From a virus: a stretch of 44,562 bases of DNA. The notes below the pieces were generated by a model. The model had not been told where the DNA came from. It saw nothing but the letters and a program-made list of their open reading frames with translations, and searched no databases. A program made the translations under genes and the position numbers. Numbering within the stretch: position 1 is the stretch's first letter; every line of letters begins with the position of its first letter. The DNA lies in IMG/VR virus record IMGVR_UViG_3300048589_000384, positions 1 to 44,562 of that record; one strand, given 5' to 3'. Shown in pieces: positions 1-5,745 of this stretch.

Positions 1-127
1 ATATTCAGATAAAAATACTTCGTGCATTTCATTGGTCGTATGTCCTATTACTTTTGCACATATTGGTATTATCTGATCCCAATACCACCCATTTTGATTT
101 CCTTTTTCGTCAGCTCTACCAGTCGTT
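1..127. repeat. Terminal direct repeat, left copy
   Basis: Bases 1-127 are identical to 44436-44562. A perfect repeat of exactly this length at both contig ends is what a de Bruijn assembler leaves when a circular (or circularly permuted) molecule closes on itself. It lies inside the NinB-like gene, whose frame continues cleanly through the join, so it is not a biological terminal repeat placed between genes. Confidence 0.95.
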
Positions 128-264
128 CTTTTTCGTGTTTTGTTCTTTACAGTTACTTCTACTATTTTTCCATTGAATTGTGAACACCACAAACCAAATT
201 CCTCAGGTTTTTCTAACTTCAATTTATTTTGTTCAACCTTAGCGGTGAATTTTGGTACAAACAT
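1..264 (-). CDS. NinB-like recombination protein, N-terminal part (crosses contig junction)
   Basis: The gene starts with ATG at 264, 1 nt after the YqaJ stop, and continues past position 1 into 44435-44286, giving 137 aa in all. Residues around 48-70 (ADEKGNQNGWYWDQIIPI) and the C-terminal part (RTSEMNTVQMAEYCDTIRR, ending NIPDP) match the pattern of phage NinB/Orf-type recombination mediators, which pair with phage annealases and exonucleases. The position directly behind RecT-like and YqaJ-like genes fits that role. The start has no SD. The assignment rests on pattern recognition only. Confidence 0.75.
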   Translation of the reverse strand, partial: MFVPKFTAKVEQNKLKLEKPEEFGLWCSQFNGKIVEVTVKNKTRKRTTGRADEKGNQNGWYWDQIIPICAKVIGHTTNEMHEVFLSEY

Positions 265-265
265 A

Positions 266-865
266 TTAAAAAGTCCATTCAGCGACAATAGTATTTACTG
301 CGTCAAGTATATTAACTTGATAATCTAAATACTCTTGTATTTTATCTTGTTTTTCTTCTCGTGTAACTTCAAAATAAAAGAAGTCTTTGACTTGTAAACG
401 TGGGTCATAAAAACAAAAGTATAATTTTTCTAGTTTCTCATTTACGATAAAATACTGGATAACCTGCTCTTCATATTCGCTTGGTATCTTTTCAAAAAAA
501 GCCTGTATGTGTCGAGCGGAAGATAGACACTTCACTTCGACAGCTTCAGTATCTCCAATATACCCGTCAGGACTTATTGCAATACTGTCGTTATCATCAC
601 GAACCCAGATTACCAAATCTTTGTTTACCTGTTTGCCTGTCTCTTTTTCAAATTTTAAAATAGCTTCTTCTTCAAGACGATGCCCCCTATCCATAGCGCT
701 TTCTGCTGTTGCAGGCAATGCAATTCGCTCTGCAATAAGTTCATAATATCCTATCTTCATCCCTGTTCCACGTTTTACAATTATATCTTTAAGACGTGAA
801 CCAGTTATTTTACATTTTCTAGCCTCAAGCCATTCTTCTTGAGTGTCAAATTTGAGTGTTTTCAT
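266..865 (-). CDS. YqaJ-type viral recombinase / exonuclease
   Basis: 199 aa with the PD-(D/E)XK nuclease layout of the lambda-exonuclease/YqaJ family: GSRLKDII near the N-terminus, glutamate in HRLEEEA (about 66-72), SPDG carrying the metal aspartate (about 98), VEVKC (about 109-113) and EEQVIQYF (about 133-140). The enzyme would resect double-stranded ends to give 3' single strands for the RecT-like annealase encoded just upstream (1 nt between the stop there and ATG here). The start lies behind TAAT with no SD. All catalytic positions I can recognise are present. Confidence 0.9.
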   Translation of the reverse strand: MKTLKFDTQEEWLEARKCKITGSRLKDIIVKRGTGMKIGYYELIAERIALPATAESAMDRGHRLEEEAILKFEKETGKQVNKDLVIWVRDDNDSIAISPDGYIGDTEAVEVKCLSSARHIQAFFEKIPSEYEEQVIQYFIVNEKLEKLYFCFYDPRLQVKDFFYFEVTREEKQDKIQEYLDYQVNILDAVNTIVAEWTF

Positions 866-866
866 A

Positions 867-1598
867 TTATTCGATTACTTCTCCGCCGATTGCGGTTGCT
901 AATTCACCTACTATTGCTTTTTGTTGTGCTTCGAGTTTATTTTTCATTTCGTCTTTTTTTGCTTCAAGTTCTTTTTTTGCTTGAGCGGGAAGAGAAGACC
1001 ATACTGTTTTAAGGTTATCTAAATTGGTACACGCTTCAAGTTTTTGTATATGTTCTTCTAAATTCAGCGGTGTTTCTTGTATTTCATTTTCTTCTTCAAC
1101 ATAAGACTGAGATAATTCTTCAGGACACGCCATACGTAATGCGTGCATCTCAGCAACCTTAGCTATCATCGTACGTGGCTTGCTCGCCCATTGATTACGA
1201 CCAGTAGTATATTCATTAAAATATACAGTAGCGGTAAAGTCCCCAATATGTTCATTCACTAATTTTTTTATTGTAATTGAACAAGATATAATCTTACCAT
1301 CTTTTTCTTCATAACTTGGAGCAGACTTTCCGATGACTCCGCTTTTCATACCTATTTTCCGTGCGTAATCAATCGAGGTAATCAAGCTATACCCGCTACT
1401 AAATGGTACTGCATAAATATTCTTTTCTAAAAAATCTTTAAATGTAAACCCTCTCATCACCCCCTCTAACATTGCTTGTTTGGCGACTGGTGCAGTCAAT
1501 CCCTTAAAGGTTGTAGTAAGTAGTGTATTAAATATCTCGGTGTCTTTAAGTTGTAATTCTAGGTTGTTTTTAAGTTCAACCAAGTTTACGTTTTCCAT
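867..1598 (-). CDS. recT: RecT-like single-strand annealing protein
   Basis: About 243 aa. RecT-family features include the internal block RKIGMKSGVIGKSAPSYEE, the YFNEYTTGRNQWASKPRTMI segment and KVAEMHALRMACPEEL. The C-terminal third is a charged coiled coil (QKLEACTNLDN to MKNKLEAQQK). It anneals complementary single strands in the phage recombination pathway with the YqaJ nuclease. An in-frame TTG exists at 1607, but the ATG at 1598 behind GCACAAT fits the genome's start pattern, so I use it. Confidence 0.88.
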   Translation of the reverse strand: MENVNLVELKNNLELQLKDTEIFNTLLTTTFKGLTAPVAKQAMLEGVMRGFTFKDFLEKNIYAVPFSSGYSLITSIDYARKIGMKSGVIGKSAPSYEEKDGKIISCSITIKKLVNEHIGDFTATVYFNEYTTGRNQWASKPRTMIAKVAEMHALRMACPEELSQSYVEEENEIQETPLNLEEHIQKLEACTNLDNLKTVWSSLPAQAKKELEAKKDEMKNKLEAQQKAIVGELATAIGGEVIE

Positions 1599-1633
1599 AT
1601 TGTGCAACGCTTAAAATTATAAATTAAGATTTT

Positions 1634-1735
1634 TTATTCACATTCACACTGTTCGTCTCTTTTTCCACATTCAGGGCACATCTCGGTATCAATATCATCT
1701 ATGTTTTCTTTACCTGCGGGGAAGTTTGAAAGCAT
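1634..1735 (-). CDS. 33-aa zinc-ribbon-like microprotein
   Basis: A short frame starting ATG at 1735 behind an A/T-rich leader (TTAATTAAAACTAT) like that of neighbouring real genes. It has CPEC and CEC cysteine pairs near its acidic C-terminus. It is the first gene after the promoter at 1913-1941 and precedes recT by 35 bp. No family is recognised. Four cysteines suggest one bound zinc or a dimeric site. Support is the start context, position and cysteine pattern. Confidence 0.5.
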   Translation of the reverse strand: MLSNFPAGKENIDDIDTEMCPECGKRDEQCECE

Positions 1736-1912
1736 ATAGTTTTAATTAAGTGAATTATGTAGAGAGTAGGAGACCGTAGCAATGAGCTGTCTAGCGTGGG
1801 CTGATTGAAGTCGAAACCTCTCTCGCCGTGCTGTCTAGTCTGAATGCTCGTGCCTCCGTGCTCTTACAGATACCTTGGATAGTGTTACAAGTAACACTCC
1901 AAATCTAAATGA
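1736..1912 (-). other. Leader of the recombination operon, no gene seen
   Basis: About 170 nt between the promoter and the 33-aa gene hold no open frame worth calling. A perfect 8-bp inverted repeat, AGTGTTAC / GTAACACT with a 2-nt spacer (1880-1897), lies about 10 nt after the expected transcript start. It could be a 5' stem protecting the RNA or an operator half-site pair. The rest shows no obvious structure by eye. Confidence 0.5.
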
Positions 1913-1941
1913 AGTATACCCTAGATTTAGAGATGTGTCAA
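1913..1941 (-). promoter_or_regulatory. Sigma70-type promoter of the recombination operon
   Basis: On the minus strand TTGACA (1936-1941) is followed after exactly 17 nt by TATACT (1913-1918). The -35 box sits in the middle of a perfect palindrome with arms AGAGATG / CATCTCT (1929-1948), which looks like a repressor or activator site. A perfect DnaA box lies immediately upstream. The same module recurs at 5408-5463. Confidence 0.85.
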
Positions 1942-1949
1942 CATCTCTA

Positions 1950-1958
1950 TGTGGATAA
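1950..1958. promoter_or_regulatory. DnaA box
   Basis: TTATCCACA on the minus strand, a perfect match to the bacterial DnaA 9-mer, one base from the promoter palindrome at 1929-1948. Identical 9-mers occur at 4381-4389, 5455-5463 and 38192-38200. It may be part of the phage origin or let host DnaA modulate the promoter. Confidence 0.5.
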
Positions 1959-1962
1959 CTAT

Positions 1963-2178
1963 TTATATTATTTTAGTAAATCCTTTATCTGTACTTCGAT
2001 GTTGTTCTTTGAGTAAATAGGTTTGTTGGCATAGTGGACATCGGACATACTTACGATTGTCTTCAATGCTTATCCACGCATCACTGCACTGACAATAACG
2101 GCATTTGAGATGTTGACCGAACTGCATCTTTGCAGGGACAGTGGATGGTTTTATAGCTGATGTATTGTTGTTCTCCAT
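1963..2178 (-). CDS. Small zinc-ribbon protein
   Basis: 71 aa from the ATG at 2178; a second in-frame ATG at 2127 (MQFGQHLKCRYC) would reduce the long overlap with the preceding gene and may be the true start. The core is CRYCQC, about 18 residues, then CPLCQQTY, a four-cysteine zinc ribbon of rubredoxin-knuckle type. It is the last gene before the promoter at 1913-1941. Such ribbons in phages usually bind nucleic acid or a host protein, but nothing here tells which. Confidence 0.65.
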   Translation of the reverse strand: MENNNTSAIKPSTVPAKMQFGQHLKCRYCQCSDAWISIEDNRKYVRCPLCQQTYLLKEQHRSTDKGFTKII

Positions 2179-2242
2179 AGTCAGAGAAAGTTACTTGCAC
2201 GTCTGCCATATGTTTTCCTTTGCAGGCTTTGCAATAAGACAT
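2081..2242 (-). CDS. Small zinc-binding protein with CxxC pairs
   Basis: 53 aa from ATG 2242 (leader AATTAACGCACGG); a longer form starts at 2269 inside the tail of the upstream gene. Cysteine pairs are SYCKACKGKH near the start and IHCPCK near residue 37. It overlaps the next zinc-ribbon gene in another frame. Both frames have cysteine-knuckle patterns, so both are probably translated. No family is recognised. Confidence 0.55.
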   Translation of the reverse strand: MSYCKACKGKHMADVQVTFSDYGEQQYISYKTIHCPCKDAVRSTSQMPLLSVQ

Positions 2243-2249
2243 CCGTGCG

Positions 2250-2507
2250 TTAATTATTTTTTTTAACATATTTTTTGTATAGATTATCCACTAACTTTTT
2301 ATAGTCTTCTTCATCTGGAAACACCCAATAACTCTCCGCAAATTTCCATAGCTTATCATATTCTTCTAAAACGTATTTATTTAATTCTTGTAAGCCAAAC
2401 TGTATGATGTAATCCTCTATATATTCTATTCCAAGTTGTTTTCTAAGTGCTAAACCTTCAGGGTTTTCAACATAGTACTTTCGTGTGTCTTCTGGTAGTT
2501 CGTGCAT
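2250..2507 (-). CDS. Hypothetical protein, acidic/aromatic, 85 aa
   Basis: No family is recognised. The protein is helical-looking and rich in Y, E and K, with a lysine-rich tail (YKKYVKKNN). It starts 1 nt after the helicase stop, so it is translationally linked to the replication genes and may be an accessory replication factor. That role is inferred from context only. Confidence 0.7.
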   Translation of the reverse strand: MHELPEDTRKYYVENPEGLALRKQLGIEYIEDYIIQFGLQELNKYVLEEYDKLWKFAESYWVFPDEEDYKKLVDNLYKKYVKKNN

Positions 2508-2508
2508 A

Positions 2509-3396
2509 TTATTTTATTAGTGGTGAAATAAAATCATCTAAGTCTGTCATTTCGACAAATTTTGCCCCATTATGCCTCATCTTCACCTTGCCAGTTTGTC
2601 CTCCCATACGATTAAGTTCTACAGATAAAATAGTTTTGTTTAGATAGATACTTTCGGTTGACTCATCTGTTTGTTTTTTCGCCGCCTCTTTGCTTTTAAT
2701 GCGGTACATCATCATTACCATATCCGCCTCTTGGGTGATAAACGAGGAGTCTCTAATCATTGTCCAATCTGGTACTTTATCATCTTGTATTTTCTGAGTA
2801 TGCGCAATGAGCATAATAGACATCTGCAAAGCCGTGGCAATCCGTTTAAGTTCTCGTACAATTCCACCGATAATGAATGACGTATTTTGAAAGTCTTTAA
2901 GTGGCAAAAGAAAATGTAAATGGTCTATCACGGCAAACGATACACCTTTTTCTTCTTTTGCTTTTGCCATTGCCTCATAGAGCCATTGAAATTGTAGATC
3001 TCCACCTCCTCGGTGAAGTTCGGTTGGAACATACACAGGCAACTCTGTTTTTACATTATCCACCTTATCCATTTCACCAAAGATAGTTGCTACTTCTCGC
3101 CAGCTCATCTCATAAGAAAATATCATCGACTTAATTCTTATCTTTCCCATATTGTGCATCATCGTTTGAGCCATTGTTGTCTTTCCTTGTTTGGTCATCG
3201 CCGATAAAACATATAAGCGTCCCTCTTGAAATCCACCGATAAGTGTATCAAGTCCGGGGATGTTTGTTTTGTTTACTTTTGGTTTTTCTTCTAAAGCTAA
3301 CTTACGTAATAACTCGGAATAGGTCTCAAGGATTATTGGCGTTATCTCATCGTAGGTTTTCCCTTGAGCCATCATTGATTTTACATACTCACTCAT
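2509..3396 (-). CDS. DnaB-type replicative helicase, C-terminal (RecA-fold) domain only
   Basis: 295 aa. After a short helical N-terminus comes NIPGLDTLIGGFQEGRLYVL, then a Walker A-like AMTKQGKTTMA (about 66-76), FSYEMSW (the DnaB H1a region), VIDHLHFL (Walker B, about 155-162), and IMLIAHTQK with DSSFITQEAD (DnaB H4 region). The N-terminal DnaG-binding domain of full DnaB (about 450 aa) is absent. It would act as a hexameric 5'-3' helicase at the phage origin. The start overlaps the preceding replication-organiser gene by 8 nt. No polymerase gene is visible, so it probably recruits the host replisome. Confidence 0.85.
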   Translation of the reverse strand: MSEYVKSMMAQGKTYDEITPIILETYSELLRKLALEEKPKVNKTNIPGLDTLIGGFQEGRLYVLSAMTKQGKTTMAQTMMHNMGKIRIKSMIFSYEMSWREVATIFGEMDKVDNVKTELPVYVPTELHRGGGDLQFQWLYEAMAKAKEEKGVSFAVIDHLHFLLPLKDFQNTSFIIGGIVRELKRIATALQMSIMLIAHTQKIQDDKVPDWTMIRDSSFITQEADMVMMMYRIKSKEAAKKQTDESTESIYLNKTILSVELNRMGGQTGKVKMRHNGAKFVEMTDLDDFISPLIK

Positions 3397-4222
3397 AAAG
3401 TTCTGGATTAAAGTTTTTAGTATCTTCTTCTTGTAGCCATTTTTCCATCATCTGTTTGTTTTTATCTAGTGTTTGTGGCGTATAGCTTAAGTTTTTGCTT
3501 TCGTAGTATCTCACCGCTTTTTCCATATATGCCATTGTGGTGTTTGGATCTTTGTTGAAGTACCGATACATTGAGCCAAGTGGTTTGCTCCATTCGCTTG
3601 CATTGAAGTTTCCCACAACAGGGATTTTTGCAAGCTCGGCAAACTTGCGAGCGAGAACTGCCATCACCTTTTTCCCGTAAGGGTTCTTGGATTTTGGTGT
3701 GTCCTCGTATACGTATTCCAATTCTTCTATGTCGTAGGTTTCGTTCATAATAGTGATTGAAGTGGCTTTTGCCACAGTATTATTTACTTTACTTTCCTTT
3801 ACTTTACTTTGTGGCATTTCTGCTCCAGAAACTGGGGTTTCTGCCGTTGAAACTCTCTTTTCTTCGTATTTCTGTCGCAGAAACTCTCTTTTTTGTGTCA
3901 TTGGCTCCAATCTCTTGATAAGGTTATCATTCCAAAACACGCCATCTTTTTCTTGCAAAAGTTCGATTCTGGAGCAGAAACTCAGTATGTTTTCCATTTC
4001 TTCCACAGAAACTCTTAAATCTCCTGCTAACAATTCCTTTTCAATATCTGTTTTTATTTTCTTTTTAAAGTTATCTTCATTGGTGAGTATTTCTAAAAAC
4101 ATACACCAAATAGCATAGCCTTCATTATTAAACTTACTCCTTAATGCTAAAATCTTTTCGTCATTCCTCATTCCACTATCATGAGAAAAATATTCGGCAT
4201 TGTTTTTTCTTGGTCTAGCCAT
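3389..4222 (-). CDS. Replication organiser with DUF4373 (Lin1244/Lin1753-like) N-terminal domain
   Basis: About 277 aa. The N-terminus (MARPRKNNAEYFSHDSGMRNDEKILALRSK, interrupted here as positions 1-30) has the family's typical phrase SHDSxxRNDEKILALR followed by GYAIWCMFLEIL. This domain is common at the front of phage replication initiators and helicase loaders. A linker with KVKESKV follows, then a helical C-terminal half. I chose ATG 4222 (leader TTTTAAAAAT) over the ATG eight codons upstream. Directly upstream of the helicase gene, so origin recognition or helicase loading is likely. Confidence 0.75.
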   Translation of the reverse strand: MARPRKNNAEYFSHDSGMRNDEKILALRSKFNNEGYAIWCMFLEILTNEDNFKKKIKTDIEKELLAGDLRVSVEEMENILSFCSRIELLQEKDGVFWNDNLIKRLEPMTQKREFLRQKYEEKRVSTAETPVSGAEMPQSKVKESKVNNTVAKATSITIMNETYDIEELEYVYEDTPKSKNPYGKKVMAVLARKFAELAKIPVVGNFNASEWSKPLGSMYRYFNKDPNTTMAYMEKAVRYYESKNLSYTPQTLDKNKQMMEKWLQEEDTKNFNPELYE

Positions 4223-4369
4223 ATTTTTAAAATACAAAAAACTCATATCTACTTGCGAAGCACACTTGCGATGACACTTCTTGGGTAGGTATGAGTTCTC
4301 TGAATTTTATATAAGTGCAAGTGTTTTGAGTCATAGTGCCGATATTTTATCACATTTTTACCTTTTCCC
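4223..4369 (-). other. Intergenic stretch before the replication genes
   Basis: About 147 bases with no convincing gene. It contains a short direct repeat (ACTTGCGA twice, around 4253-4279) and an A/T-rich segment near 4340. I see no consensus promoter in it. Confidence 0.35.
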
Positions 4370-4549
4370 CTAATCATCTATGTGGATAAGTTTTGCACAA
4401 CACCCACAGGGATTTTGTAATTGAAACGGGTGGAGAGAGCAAATACTTTTAAGGTCGTAACACTCCACACAAAAGCCTGTACCCTCTATATGATCTGCTT
4501 CGTCGAGGTTTTCAGAGTCTATGTTGATTAAGCATTTTTTACAGCGCAT
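4370..4549 (-). CDS. Small cysteine-rich zinc protein
   Basis: 59 aa from ATG 4549 (MRCKKC), 1 nt after the stop of the upstream zinc gene; a longer in-frame start at 4600 would overlap that gene. Cysteine pairs are RCKKC at the start, FCVEC in the middle and PCGCC near the end, with HPFQ between: probably two zinc sites, treble-clef or LIM-like spacing. The DnaA box 4381-4389 lies in its last codons. No family is recognised. Confidence 0.65.
   Translation of the reverse strand: MRCKKCLINIDSENLDEADHIEGTGFCVECYDLKSICSLHPFQLQNPCGCCAKLIHIDD
4381..4389. promoter_or_regulatory. DnaA box inside a coding region
   Basis: Perfect TTATCCACA on the minus strand, in the last codons of the zinc-protein gene and about 0.2 kb upstream of the replication-organiser gene. 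Its flank (TTATCCACATAGA) also resembles the start of the 1950 module. It could belong to the replication origin. Confidence 0.4.
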
Positions 4550-4550
4550 A

Positions 4551-4724
4551 TTATCGTTTAAGTAACCACGCACACGAAGAACAATATCCGTTCCATTCAC
4601 GACACTGGTCTTCGGTTAATTCTTCGCCACAATCACCACATAGATGTTCTTGTCCGTCCTCTCCCATCTCTACCTCACACACTTCACAGGATTGATATTG
4701 TGCGAGTACGTCTTCACTTTGCAT
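4551..4724 (-). CDS. Small double zinc-ribbon protein, 57 aa
   Basis: ATG at 4724 behind TTTATAGT, stop TAA at 4551-4553, followed 1 nt later by the next gene. Cysteines occur as SCEVC, LCGDC, then C in DQCRE and YCSSC: eight in 57 residues, typical of two small zinc knuckles. Otherwise very acidic in the first half. No named family is recognised. The open frame, tight spacing and cysteine pattern support a real gene. Confidence 0.65.
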   Translation of the reverse strand: MQSEDVLAQYQSCEVCEVEMGEDGQEHLCGDCGEELTEDQCREWNGYCSSCAWLLKR

Positions 4725-4725
4725 A

Positions 4726-4947
4726 CTATAAAATTATTATTTCTAAAGTTTGTTTCCCAAATTGTAGTGCTGATTGATACGCTTGTTCATCATATCCGAG
4801 AAAGAGGTCAAAACGCCCGTCATAGCGTAAATGTGTACGATCGCCACATGTCCACACCTTACCCATAATTTCTATTTGTATACCAAATTTGATGTTTCTT
4901 GGACACGCCACAGATTGACCAGCCACTGGTCGTTTGCCATTAGCCAT
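4726..4947 (-). CDS. 3D-domain protein, catalytic part (probably fused to 5016-5258 by -1 frameshift)
   Basis: The frame encodes the 3D (Asp-Asp-Asp) domain of RpfB/YuiC/MltA-like wall-active proteins: CPRNIKFGIQIEI, then CGDRTHLRYDGRFDLFLG with the three aspartates, then FGKQTLEI at the end. The ATG at 4947 cuts the domain: the preceding in-frame codons (4948-5028) encode its first strand, AVVTAYTAIETCTPEKC, yet contain no ATG, GTG or TTG before a stop at 5098-5100. Reading that part requires a -1 shift from the upstream membrane-anchor frame. The fused product would be 177 aa: anchor, linker, 3D domain. Known relatives are lytic transglycosylase-like muralytic domains. Confidence 0.8.
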   Translation of the reverse strand: MANGKRPVAGQSVACPRNIKFGIQIEIMGKVWTCGDRTHLRYDGRFDLFLGYDEQAYQSALQFGKQTLEIIIL

Positions 4948-5015
4948 AATACATTTTTCAGGTGTACACGTCTCAATCGCCGTATATGCAGTTACTACCG
5001 CTTCATATCCAGGTT

Positions 5016-5258
5016 CTAGCGGTTCCTTTTTACTTCTCGCATAAATATCATCTGTTCTTGGATGTTCTCGTGGTACTGTGCTAGTGCGTAATTGTACCTA
5101 GTTTCATTGGCATAGTGTACCGTACCTCCATACCATATCCCGAGCGTGGCGAATATGCCTATGTTTAGCCCGATAAGTACGGACGTGAGATACTTGTGTG
5201 TGTAGTGTTTGCTTGCAAGATAGCCGTATCTGCGCAAGAATTGTGTGTGTGAGGTCAT
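5016..5258 (-). CDS. Membrane anchor and linker of the 3D-domain protein
   Basis: 80 aa in the zero frame. The basic N-terminus is followed by one transmembrane segment (about residues 25-43, SVLIGLNIGIFATLGIWYGG) and a helical linker (ANETRYNYALAQYHENIQEQ). A GTG nine codons upstream is possible but ATG 5258, behind TAATAAATAT, fits better. The frame stops at 5016-5018, three codons after A AAA AGG (5031-5025), where a -1 slip enters the 3D frame. It is the first gene of the early operon from promoter 5408-5436. Confidence 0.75.
   Translation of the reverse strand: MTSHTQFLRRYGYLASKHYTHKYLTSVLIGLNIGIFATLGIWYGGTVHYANETRYNYALAQYHENIQEQMIFMREVKRNR
5025..5031 (-). promoter_or_regulatory. Candidate -1 frameshift slip site
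   Basis: Heptamer A AAA AGG in the anchor frame: lysine codon AAA in the P site can re-pair perfectly after a -1 move, and the next codon is the often rare AGG. The zero-frame stop follows three codons later. An AAGGA stretch overlaps it. No clear downstream hairpin was identified by eye. The alternative is a simple one-base error or mutation. Confidence 0.5.
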
Positions 5259-5407
5259 ATATTTATTACGTTTTCGTGCTATCACGAAAATGATTAAAAG
5301 GGTCTGGAGGCAACCCTGCGGAGTATATCAGTCGTAACCGATGTATCTGTTAAGATTGCCCCGTCCTTTTGAGCCGTGAGTCCCATGTCTCACAGCTGTA
5401 TGTATAT
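5259..5407 (-). other. Structured leader of the early operon
   Basis: About 140 nt between promoter and first gene, without an open frame. It holds a GTGAG / CTCAC hairpin near 5377-5396 and an AGGGT / ACCCT hairpin (about 5298-5316) followed by TTTT in the transcript, a weak attenuator-like element. Confidence 0.4.
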
Positions 5408-5436
5408 ACTATAGCAGAGTATTAGAGATATGTCAA
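5408..5436 (-). promoter_or_regulatory. Sigma70-type promoter of the early replication operon
   Basis: Minus-strand TTGACA (5431-5436), 17-nt spacer, TATAGT (5408-5413). The -35 lies within a palindrome, arms AGAGATG / TATCTCT (5424-5443), nearly identical to that at 1929-1948, and a perfect DnaA box lies upstream (5455-5463). It sits directly behind the late-operon terminator and reads toward 5258. Confidence 0.85.
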
Positions 5437-5454
5437 CATCTCTAAATAAGAGGC

Positions 5455-5463
5455 TGTGGATAA
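5455..5463. promoter_or_regulatory. DnaA box
   Basis: Perfect TTATCCACA on the minus strand, 11 nt from the promoter palindrome and touching the terminator U-tract. Same arrangement as at 1950-1958, with longer spacing. Confidence 0.5.
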
Positions 5464-5464
5464 C

Positions 5465-5517
5465 AAAAAATACGCTACCACGCAATACCCTTTTCGGGAC
5501 GTGTATTGTAGCGTATT
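5465..5517 (-). terminator. Rho-independent terminator of the late operon
   Basis: In the minus-strand transcript a 9-bp stem AATACGCTA / TAGCGTATT (5509-5517 with 5469-5477) encloses a second stem CAATAC / GTATTG and a CCC/GGG tip, and is followed by a run of six U (5465-5470). This is a strong intrinsic terminator ending transcription from the structural genes just before the early promoter at 5408-5436. The stem is symmetrical, but the plus strand lacks a matching U-tract. Confidence 0.85.
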
Positions 5518-5676
5518 CAGCACTCCTCTTGCGAGAAGATTTTAGCCGTCCAAGCGTTATCTCGGCGTACTCGCTTGGCGTGTTGTCCAAGGTCGGCGTA
5601 CTATGGGATAACGGAATGGATAGCTTGACAATCAGTGGATTATGTGGTATAGGTTTGGTATATCTAATTTTACTTT
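5518..5676. other. Non-coding boundary region with inverted and direct repeats
   Basis: Between the late terminator and the end of the last late gene. It has a 7-bp inverted repeat CCAAGCG / CGCTTGG (5550-5556 and 5572-5578) and a direct repeat TCGGCGTACT (5562-5571 and about 5593-5602). The repeats, the nearby DnaA box and the A/T-rich flank make it a candidate replication origin or regulatory RNA source. Confidence 0.4.
5625..5653 (+). promoter_or_regulatory. Possible plus-strand promoter
   Basis: TTGACA (5625-5630), 17-nt spacer, TATAGG (5648-5653), pointing against all other genes. It lies 23 nt upstream of a short hydrophobic frame at 5677. A consensus -35 with perfect spacing may still be chance in A/T-rich DNA. 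Confidence 0.45.
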
Positions 5677-5745
5677 ATGGTACCAGTAATACTTATTATT
5701 GCGTTAATAGTGATATATTTTTTTATTGATGTTTATTCATCATAA
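5677..5745 (+). CDS. Putative 22-aa membrane microprotein on the plus strand
   Basis: ATG at 5677, stop TAA at 5743-5745, overlapping the last codons of the convergent late gene by 13 bp. The peptide is almost wholly hydrophobic (starts MVPVILIIALIVIYFF, ends with DVYSS), one transmembrane span like those of type I toxins or small phage membrane peptides. The only support beyond composition is the promoter-like sequence at 5625-5653. T-rich DNA readily gives hydrophobic frames by chance. Confidence 0.3.
   Translation: MVPVILIIALIVIYFFIDVYSS

Noticed and set aside
1741-1905. tRNA-like sequence in the leader
   Set aside because: No T-loop consensus, anticodon stem or acceptor pairing could be fitted.
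5430-5729. 99-codon plus-strand frame over the early/late boundary
   Set aside because: It runs through the terminator hairpin, the inverted repeats and the promoter, has no protein-like pattern, and its start lies in the -35 palindrome.
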